Assembly (NCBI RefSeq): GCF_963678635.1
Contig: NC_087065.1
Coordinates: forward strand, 3,288,001-3,352,000
DNA: 64,000 nt
Origin: Symsagittifera roscoffensis
Lineage: Eukaryota > Xenacoelomorpha > Acoela > Convolutidae
Direction of reading: 5' to 3'
The position numbers and the translations under genes were made by a program. Positions 54,235 to 62,300 of this stretch are shown one piece after another. The notes below the pieces were generated by a model that saw only the letters and a program-made list of their open reading frames with translations, did no database searches and was not told the origin of the DNA. Within the stretch, counting starts at the first letter, position 1. Each line of letters opens with the position of its first letter.

Positions 54235-56229
54235 TCATCCGTCTGCCGTCAATGGGTTCAAGTTCCAAAACTTGGGATACATTTCGATGGGGCCCTCTCG
54301 CTTGCCTCCCATTCTACATTGCATTTGCCCCCTGAAGTTGTACACTATCAGCTCGGCATCTTTCACTTTTCCAAAGAGTACCGTGTTGCTCATTCGCATT
54401 CTAAGCACCTCCTGCTGACACCAATTGAGCGCCGTCCCATCCAGTATGCTGATAAGACTCAAGTGCGTCACAGAGTGACGATACGTTGTCACCAGGGGAT
54501 CTGGGAATGCGTACGTCACTGCTGGACCATAAATGCAGGTCACCATCTGCTCTAGGCCCCAGATTATCCCCATAGGGTCCGACCTCATTGCCAGGCATAA
54601 GTCCGTCAACAGAGGCATCCCTCTATTCATCTTCTTCCATTCTTCTCTCGAGGTTGGATTCTCATCTTCACCCGTCATGTGCCGATTCTGCATCATGAGG
54701 TATTGCACTAACAACGTCTTCAATCCTGCGGCACACTTGTAGGAGTAGGTTTCAATGCTCGAGTGGACTCTCCCCATAGACAGAGGCTCTCCATATTCCA
54801 TCAATCGATGAAACGACACCAATTCCCCATGGGTCAAGAGTAATAGTGCCAGATACCCATCAACTCGAAGTGTTTCTACTCCTCGACTAAACATGTATGC
54901 TGGGCCCATGTTGAACAAGTATCTGGGATAGACCAGATACAAAGCCAAGAGCAGGCTGATGGGCATGCCCAGTATCTCCTGCACGAAGGCTCCAAAGATA
55001 GTCGCCGTGGTGCCGAACATTCCTGCCATGAATTCCTTTTCCCAGCAAGGACTCAAGAACTTGAGAATCTCGTGATCCCTCCTAGTCCTCAGCTCACCCT
55101 TGGCGTGCTCTCTCCAGAACCCTCCAATCGTCACTTCATTGGCGGCCGAGACGAATCTAGCCACCGTCATGTCTCTTACTTCGGCCAGCTCCAATTGTTT
55201 CTCCAGAAAACTCCAGACTTGTTTCACGAGGGGTGGTGCTTCCTCCCTCGTCTTATTCGTGGCGTTCTCCAGCCTTGGTGTCAAAAATGGCCACCAGCCA
55301 TTCTGTTGCGTCAAGCGATATTTCATCGATTCTAATTGCTTTTCCGTCTCAGCCACATTTCTTCTCTCGTTACTAGGACCTCTAGACTTGCTGGTGGAAT
55401 TTGTGATCTTCACATCCATGCTCCGAAACCACAAGCTGGCCGTCAATTGGCTTATCGCCGGGTGATCGTCCCCAATGACTGGGCTGAACTTAAGTTGCCT
55501 GGCAAAGTTCGATATCTCTAGCAAGAGCACCTCGTCTAATATAATCAGGATGTCGGCTAGTCCATAAAAGCCCCTCAGTGCATGAGATATGTCCGCCCAT
55601 GCCGCCGCCAATTCTGACTTGCGAAGCCTCAGGTTCGATGGCTCCAACTCCCTATTGGGGGCTGCCATTAGAATCCGCCATTCATTCCCCTCTGCTATTA
55701 GGATCAAGACCGCGTACACGAATTGTAGGGCAGGTGGCATATTCGCGTATCCAGGGGATGTGGTGAACACCACCTTCGTCTTGGATCCAAATCTCGAGAC
55801 CACATTCTCCTGCACTTCATTCATCGCTGCAAACAACGCCTGAATGGCTTCCCATATCTTCCTCGAGGTCGGAATTTCATTGCCCTTTAGCTGCTCAAGA
55901 AGTCCCATCGCGTGCAGGTGATCATTCATTCCTGCAAACAATAGCAACTCAGGCTCACAGGGCATCTCTGACTTTATTGCCACCACCAGAGTTAACATCT
56001 GGTTTAATTCAGCTCCTGGCAAAGAGTATATCAGAGTCTCCGGCCAGAACAACTTGGGAGACGTTCCTTCGAAGTCCGATACCGCCACAATGACTACTCT
56101 CGCAGCAGCTGGATCTGCTCTATCATAAACTGCCAGGGTTTTGGCCAGCTGGGTGCTGCCACAGGGCTTCCCGTACCTGGGATCTTCCGCCAACTTCGAG
56201 CCTTCGTAAGCGGCATCTGGCAATTCCAT
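54235..56229 (-). CDS. Gag-like protein, N-terminal part (664 residues)
   Basis: ATG 56229. An N-terminal alpha/beta region with VVIVAVSDFEG, LLLFAGMNDHL and VVFTTSPGY could be a degenerate SGNH-like fold (GMND recalls GxND), then AAWADISHALRGF and SLWFRSMDVKI. The C-terminal half has FGAFVQEILGMPISLLLALYL and VETLRVDGYLALLLL, which align with the left element's gag-like ORFs at 2402-1414. Homology to a protein placed directly after a 5' LTR supports a Gag-type role, but here it lies after pol. It overlaps the SGNH ORF by 107 bp in a +1 frame. Confidence 0.6.
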   Translation of the reverse strand: MELPDAAYEGSKLAEDPRYGKPCGSTQLAKTLAVYDRADPAAARVVIVAVSDFEGTSPKLFWPETLIYSLPGAELNQMLTLVVAIKSEMPCEPELLLFAGMNDHLHAMGLLEQLKGNEIPTSRKIWEAIQALFAAMNEVQENVVSRFGSKTKVVFTTSPGYANMPPALQFVYAVLILIAEGNEWRILMAAPNRELEPSNLRLRKSELAAAWADISHALRGFYGLADILIILDEVLLLEISNFARQLKFSPVIGDDHPAISQLTASLWFRSMDVKITNSTSKSRGPSNERRNVAETEKQLESMKYRLTQQNGWWPFLTPRLENATNKTREEAPPLVKQVWSFLEKQLELAEVRDMTVARFVSAANEVTIGGFWREHAKGELRTRRDHEILKFLSPCWEKEFMAGMFGTTATIFGAFVQEILGMPISLLLALYLVYPRYLFNMGPAYMFSRGVETLRVDGYLALLLLTHGELVSFHRLMEYGEPLSMGRVHSSIETYSYKCAAGLKTLLVQYLMMQNRHMTGEDENPTSREEWKKMNRGMPLLTDLCLAMRSDPMGIIWGLEQMVTCIYGPAVTYAFPDPLVTTYRHSVTHLSLISILDGTALNWCQQEVLRMRMSNTVLFGKVKDAELIVYNFRGQMQCRMGGKREGPIEMYPKFWNLNPLTADG

Positions 56230-58033
56230 TCAACTGTGCCGGGGTCGCCAACCTGATCCTGGCGATGCTTGTTCGGTGTTTGGGGGGTTCCACTATGAGT
56301 CCAGGACTCCCCAACAGCTTGAGAGGTCTGTAGTTAATAGGTCCCATGATCGCTTTTGTGGGAATTCCGGTCAGATCTGCGGTCTCCATCAATTTCGTTC
56401 TCGAGAAGTGTGCCTCATGAGCTTTCAACCAGTCCACGCAATGATGTCTGTTTAAATCCTCGTGCGACACTCGTTCAATCCCCAGGGTCTCCGCCAATTC
56501 TCGCCTGCATTCCAAACCCTCTAGGTCCAGTTCTTTCACCTTCTCAGGATATCTCAAGCGAGCGGTCTCCATAGATCTCTTTTCCCGCTTCTTCTCTGCC
56601 ACTACCACAGAGGATATCGCCGAGCCTGGAGGTGTTGATGACGTCACCTCCTCAGACTCCATTGGCGTGACACTCTGCAATCTGGTCTGGTTGCTCCTCG
56701 AACTATCTCTAGTGTGAACTCTCGTTCCCAAGCGAGCAGACAAGGCCCTTGAGGCAAGGAATGGTGGGTTCGGGGGTGGTCCTAACGTGAATTGGGCTGT
56801 CTCTAGCAGATCCGCCTCTAGCGTGTTTATGTGTTCTTGGAAGACGTCGTTCAGCCACTCCGCTCCCCTTGGCCTATCGAAGTGGATTCCATCATTGGAG
56901 GTGTCTTCAGGGAATCCCTTTTTCTCCATGCGCTCCGCCACATCCAACAGTCTGACCGGGAGCACACTTTTCCGGTGGATATCTCGGATCACCTTGTTTA
57001 GGTTCCGCACCTTCTCGTTCATCTCCAAGGCACGCTGGTCAAACATCATGTTGTAGGGGATGGTTCATACCGTCAACAGGATGGGGTCCATCTGGATCCT
57101 CAGCTCCTCAAGAAGGCAACTCATCTTGTCGTGCAGCCTCGTTATTTTCCTTGCTTCTCCCCTTGATACATCGTTAGTTCCGATCATCAAGGTCACCGTG
57201 TACACTTTAGTCATCCCTAGCATCTCAAGCGTCGCCAACATCTGTGGCGTGGCCGCTCCAGCGAAACTCAAGATTCCAGTCTGCCAGTGCGACCGGATCC
57301 GGGTCAACACCCGCACCAGGCTGTCCCCTATGATCAGGTGGACCGCACCTTCTGGCACGAGGGGTGGCGCAAGATACTCCACCCAGGCTGCATCATGAAA
57401 GCAGTCCCTCCTGGCTTTCTGTTCCGCATTCCAATCCAGCCGATTGTGCCTGTGGTACCTCCCCTCTGTATTTTTCTTATAACTCGAGATCACGACGCTC
57501 CTGACCGGCTGTTCCCTCCAAGTCGGGGGAAGCTCCGGTCTTGCCGAACTTTCACGACTTTTCTGCCGTAATTTCTCGCCCAGCTCTTTTAGACGCGATG
57601 AGCCGCCGCTCACCTGACTGTCACTCGAGGTCGAGGTTGGGGTATATCCCGGCAGCACCACATCCATCAGCGGGCGTACGGGATGCGTCTCTAGGCTACG
57701 CAAGGAAGACGTTGCGTCATTCGGTATCCAGACTTCCAACCCTTCACTCATGTGTTCCCGGGCCTCGCGGTCAAGGTTGAACCGTGCTCTTGCTCTGGGG
57801 ACTTCATCCACCTCCATGCGTGACTCTGGTCTCGAGCTGGTAACCACTCGCTCTTTCGGCCTGGCTCCCTTTTGTGCGTCAAGTTCGCGTTGTCGTTGTT
57901 CTATTCTCTCCAACTCCGACTTCAGTTGTTCACAAATCGCGGCATTCTCCCGCACCCTTAGCAGTCTGTTGCCGTCCATCCGAAAAGAGGGTCCTCTGTC
58001 TTCATGTATACAGGTATGCGTTAACCAGCTCAA
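56123..58033 (-). CDS. SGNH/GDSL hydrolase, one in-frame TGA
   Basis: Two same-frame ORFs (58033-57065 and 57049-56123) separated by a TGA at 57065-57067 and five further codons. Block I IIGDSLVR (Ser nucleophile, GDSL at residues 236-239), a Gly block SFAGAA, block III MIGTNDVSR (285-288) and block V SNDGIHFDRP (Asp/His; residues 53-56 of the second ORF) are all present. The N-terminal 200 residues are charged and low-complexity; a ~200-residue extension follows the domain. SGNH enzymes cleave ester bonds and occur in some CR1 LINE ORF1s. A role in this element is unknown. The TGA is a decay mutation, error or recoding site. Confidence 0.75.
57964..58008. repeat. 45-bp exact direct repeat, copy 1
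   Basis: Identical to 59197-59241. Here it lies in the N-terminal part of the SGNH ORF. Confidence 0.95.
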
Positions 58034-58512
58034 GAATTACCTTACCAGCTCAAGAATTACCTTACCGACTCAAGTATTTCCCAACTCAAGAATTCTCTAG
58101 AAATGTTCCCTTGCAAACACTTGCTGTAGGTGTCGATTATCGCGAGTTCAATCAAGATTTCTCTTTCTGTCTCTCGCTTGAGTGTAGTTGGATTTTCAAC
58201 TTTGTTTTTCAAACTTGATCTGAAAACAGAAACCACATTAAGACCTAACATGTCATGCTCCTAACCTAGAAACCCCCCCCCCCTTTTTACCAGTATGGTT
58301 AAAATCTTATCATTTTCATTCTATTTAAAACGATTCAATTGGAATTTCCTTAAAAGCATGCAGATTCATTTTATGTTTTAGCACCGTTAATTCTTTTTAA
58401 AAATTAATTGTCATGCCAATCACGTCTTAAGATCCCTTTACCTGTGCCGCACCCCAGTACCTAACTCAAGACTCCTCCCTCACATCCAACTCGAGACCCC
58501 CGTGTCCCCAAC
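58034..58512 (-). other. Spacer between macro and SGNH ORFs
   Basis: 479 bp, AT-richer than the flanking ORFs, with the 20-bp CCAGCTCAAGAATTACCTTA twice in tandem (about 58026-58067) and related CTCAAG(A/T)ATT copies, plus a C run near 58275. It could carry a promoter, splice signal or internal start; nothing is certain. Confidence 0.4.
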
Positions 58513-59310
58513 TCAGGCGATGCTCAAGTAGTATTTTTTGTGCAGATACACCATTATCTCAGTTTCCGCAAAGACTACATGTAGGATAGCGTACAATTCC
58601 CTCGAGCTCAGTTTGCCCCTGTTTGGATCATACACCGGCATTGAGACCTCCGTTATTCCTCTTTCAATCATGAAGTCTCGTAGTCTTGTTAGTGCCAACA
58701 TCACGTGTTCGGGATCAATTGTGTTCCTGTCATTGACCCTCGTCACTAGGAAGCACAGATATTTGCCCGGGACTTGTGCTACTGAGGGTGGAAGCGCTGC
58801 CATCCCTCCCAGTCCTGGTCTCTGTCTGAACAGAAACTCCACGTTCTGGTACTCTCTTCTGAAGTCAGCTTCCAATCTTGATTTGAAACTCATGTCCGCC
58901 GTGATGCAGATCGCGCTAGTCCTGTTTGACAGGATGAAGTCACTATCCGTTATCATGATGTTCTCCGAGTACTCATTGGGTATTTCAAATTTCGTTTTGA
59001 AATTCCGACCTATGGTAGGCTCCGGCTCTTCTTCTTCCAGTTCCAAATCGCTTGTTTCTCTCACTTCCTTGAGCTTCTTTATCATCAAATTTTCGGTGTG
59101 GGTAAGTCCTACCCCCACTCCCCGGACAAAAATATTTATCGACGTCCCCGTCGATGTTGTCGGGTCTGAATTGTCCTGAGGAATGTCCAGTGGCCTGTCT
59201 GTTGCCGTCCATCCGAAAAGAGGGTCCTCTGTCTTCATGTAATTTGCCGCTGATAGATCGACTTGTTGAATGCTTTGTCCTTCGTGGCTCTCGTCTTTGA
59301 CATCGCGCAT
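58513..59310 (-). CDS. TARG1/OARD1-like macro-domain protein
   Basis: First ATG 59310; the frame is open upstream to 59418 and overlaps the end of pol by about 40 bp in the -1 frame. The C-terminal 150 residues follow the TARG1/OARD1 macro pattern: SAICITADMSFKSRLEADFRREY, then YLCFLVTRVND, LTRLRDFMIERGITEVSMP and HVVFAETEIMVYLH. Macro domains bind or remove ADP-ribose. The catalytic GCGLD loop of TARG1 is replaced by YDPNRGKL, so binding or hydrolysis may be lost or changed. The N-terminal 110 residues are acidic and unassigned. The frame is intact. Confidence 0.7.
   Translation of the reverse strand: MRDVKDESHEGQSIQQVDLSAANYMKTEDPLFGWTATDRPLDIPQDNSDPTTSTGTSINIFVRGVGVGLTHTENLMIKKLKEVRETSDLELEEEEPEPTIGRNFKTKFEIPNEYSENIMITDSDFILSNRTSAICITADMSFKSRLEADFRREYQNVEFLFRQRPGLGGMAALPPSVAQVPGKYLCFLVTRVNDRNTIDPEHVMLALTRLRDFMIERGITEVSMPVYDPNRGKLSSRELYAILHVVFAETEIMVYLHKKYYLSIA
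59197..59241. repeat. 45-bp exact direct repeat, copy 2
   Basis: Here it encodes MKTEDPLFGWTATD in the macro ORF; in copy 1 the same bases are read in a different frame. Confidence 0.95.
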
Positions 59311-59375
59311 CCACTCTAGTATCCTCAAGTTCGTGTTCTCCCTCCTCTCTATCTCACTCTGCTCGAGATCCGTCT

Positions 59376-62300
59376 CTAATTCGTCGAGTGGTCTTCCTGC
59401 GGATAGTGTCCACCATCGTCAATGACCTGCCATTCCTCTCCGGCTTCCAGTTCGCCTGCGCTCAGTAGTTCCTCGCCCAATTTGTCTGGCTGTATCTTAT
59501 CGATCAAGAAGTCATCCCCGTACCTGTTGTACCTCATGCCGGTGCGTTTACGATTGCCAGTCCTGGTTTCCGGTGGTGTCGGTCGATCCGGCTCCATCCA
59601 CTTCGGCACCTCATCTTGCTCCGGGTCGTTCCAGTCTTCTTCTACAAATGATCCTGCATCAGACTCCCCTCCTATCTTTTCGTTGTCGTCCAAACTCAAG
59701 TTCTCATTACCATCATTTTTCTCTCTGGTGCCTTTTTCATTCACTTCACACGCTGGCTCTACCACCAGGTACTCAAGACCCTCCATGTCCTTCGGTATGC
59801 GCCAATCTTCTGGGGACGGGACGTGAGGCTTCAGTTTTTCATAATGTGCCGCTCGCCCAGTACTCAAGCGATAGAACCGTCCTTGTTGATGAACCTCTGT
59901 TATCATGAATGGTCCCCTCCACTTCTTGAGTAGTTTCTTTGTTCCCTTGGGCGGTATGACATTTTGGAAGACCCACACGTATTGGCCCACTTCATATGGC
60001 TTTGCTCGTAATATTTTTTCGTCATATTTCCTGCGTTGCCTCATTTGCGCTTGCGCCGTGTTCCTCCTGCATAGCTCGTTCAACTCCTGTTGTCTTTTGA
60101 TCGCTTCCTTCACGTATGCCTGAGGCGACGTCCTTTTCCCTTCGTATTCCGGGTAAAAGAATGTCAGAGGCATTGCTCTCTCCCTGCCCGTCAACATCAT
60201 GAAAGGACTGATGCCCGTCGTTGAGTGCTGTGTACTGTTGTAGGCTCCTACTACCTGTGGCAGATATTTGTCCCAGTCCGTCATGTATCTTGAGCAGTAC
60301 ACCCTTAACATGTTGACCAGTGTCCTGTTCTGTCTCTCTACCAACCCATTGGTCTGTGGATGATAGGTCGTCGAGTGTGCTTGAGCAATGTGCGATCTCT
60401 TCATCAATTCTTTTGTCAAGTCCCCCACGAAAGCTTTGCCGTTGTCCGACTGGAAAGTCATTGGACAACCATACCGCGATATCCAATGCGTTATCAGATG
60501 ATCACATGTCTCTTCGGCCGAGGCTGTCTGGCACGGAACCGCGTCCGCCAACTTTGTGAAGTGATCTATTATAACCAGTATCTGGTTATATCCCGACTCT
60601 GTTATGCAGATTTTTTGAGGGTCTATCTGCACCACTTCATTGAACTCCGAGCTCTCAACGGACTTGAGGGGAAACTTCATCTTCCTTGGGTCTTTTACCT
60701 GGAGACATGCCAGGCAGGCATTCACCCATCTCTCGCAAGCTTTTCTCATTCCTGGCCAATCAAATCTGTGAAGTATCCTTTGTTGTACTTTGTCTATCCC
60801 CTGGTGGCCCATCTGGTCGTGTGATCTGAAAAGCACCTCTGTCTGGTACAATTGTGTTAGTATGATGAGGTTGTGTTTGTGTAATATCTTTTCCTCATCT
60901 CTCCTCTTGCACGCTACCACTCCATCAGCTGTGTGATAAAGTAAGTCTTTCTTTTCTTTGTAGAACTGGCTCAAGATCTTGTAGCTGTCTTCCTCAAGTT
61001 CCCCCTTCTCCTTGACCCCCGACTGGATCCATTTGGAGAGGTTACTTGTCATTTTGTCATTCTTCTGGGCTCTTATTAGGTCTGACAGCCTATATCTCGC
61101 CTTGACATGCTCCTTTAGCACCATGATCTGTCCATTCATCTCACCAGGGTTGTGGATGTCATCACTCAGTTTCACGCATATCATCCTTTTCACGATTTTC
61201 ATATCATCTTCTGGCACCAGATTCGTTCTGATGTTTGAGTTGCATGATAGTTCCCTGAATGGTTTCCTTGCGACAGCAATTTTCTCAAGTTCCTCACCAC
61301 CTCGCGTCTCCTGTATGTCCATGTTGTATGTTCCTGAAGATGGATCCGTCTGTAACTCCCTGTCGTGGTGCCTTGTCTTCTCTTCCGCCAATATCATGCA
61401 CAGACTGTCTTGGTTTTCGCTGCTCTCATCCGAGTCTTCATCCCATCCTTCACGCTCCCCGGACATTTTTCCTTCTCCGGTTCCTTCTTCCGTGAACCTG
61501 GAACACTCCCCGGACTCTTGACCTAGTCCCAGGTGTTCAGTATCTTCCTTGAACGTCACTTTCTTTTTCCTAACCTTGGTCTGCTCCAGAATGTCTTCGG
61601 GGATTTTGTCAACTAGTGACCGCACGACATCTTTGCTGTCAGTGACGCTTCCTCTTGATGAGTCAGTATCGTTCACTGTCTCTTTTCTCCGAAGTATAGT
61701 GAATTCCGGTTTCTCTTGACCCTTCTCCTGGATCACGGGCTTATCATCTGATAGTTTCTCGAGCAACCTCATTAAGTCATCATCTATCTGTGCAGTTCCT
61801 GCTTCCACCTGGTTAAGATCATAGCCTTTTGCCTTGAGCGTCACCTTCACGATCTTCGACTTGAGTATAATCTCAATCGGAATCCTCTTGCTCTTCTTCA
61901 AGATGGTCTTCTCTGGAGGCTCTTTAGGCAATTCAGGATGATCTTCTATCGGTTTGCCTGACTTGTCCAGCCATCTCGTGAGTGGAAGACTGTCGTACGT
62001 TTCCTTGTCCATGAATGAGAAGCCATCTTTGATTTCAGGTCTGTCTGCCTCTCTTTGCTCTTGTCTCTCATAGAACTCCGTCTTCTTACTCAAGTTGTCG
62101 GCATTCTGATGTTTATCTCGTGTTCTATGCTCAATTATCATGTTGTATCCATCCAGGCGAACTATCCACCTCCCAATGTAACTTTGGTCCATTGAGTACG
62201 TTTTCAGCCAACTCAGTGCTCGATTGTCGACTCGCAACTTGAATGGCTCTGGCTCACTGCCCAGGTATGCCCTGTATTTCTCGACAAAGGTAACCACCGC

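Noticed and set aside
47283-57067. Genetic code change (TGA as Trp) suggested by in-frame TGA in LINE, PLE, SGNH and gag-like ORFs
   Set aside because: TGA also ends the macro and 1,062-residue ORFs, and in-frame TAA or TAG breaks occur too; ordinary decay explains the pattern.
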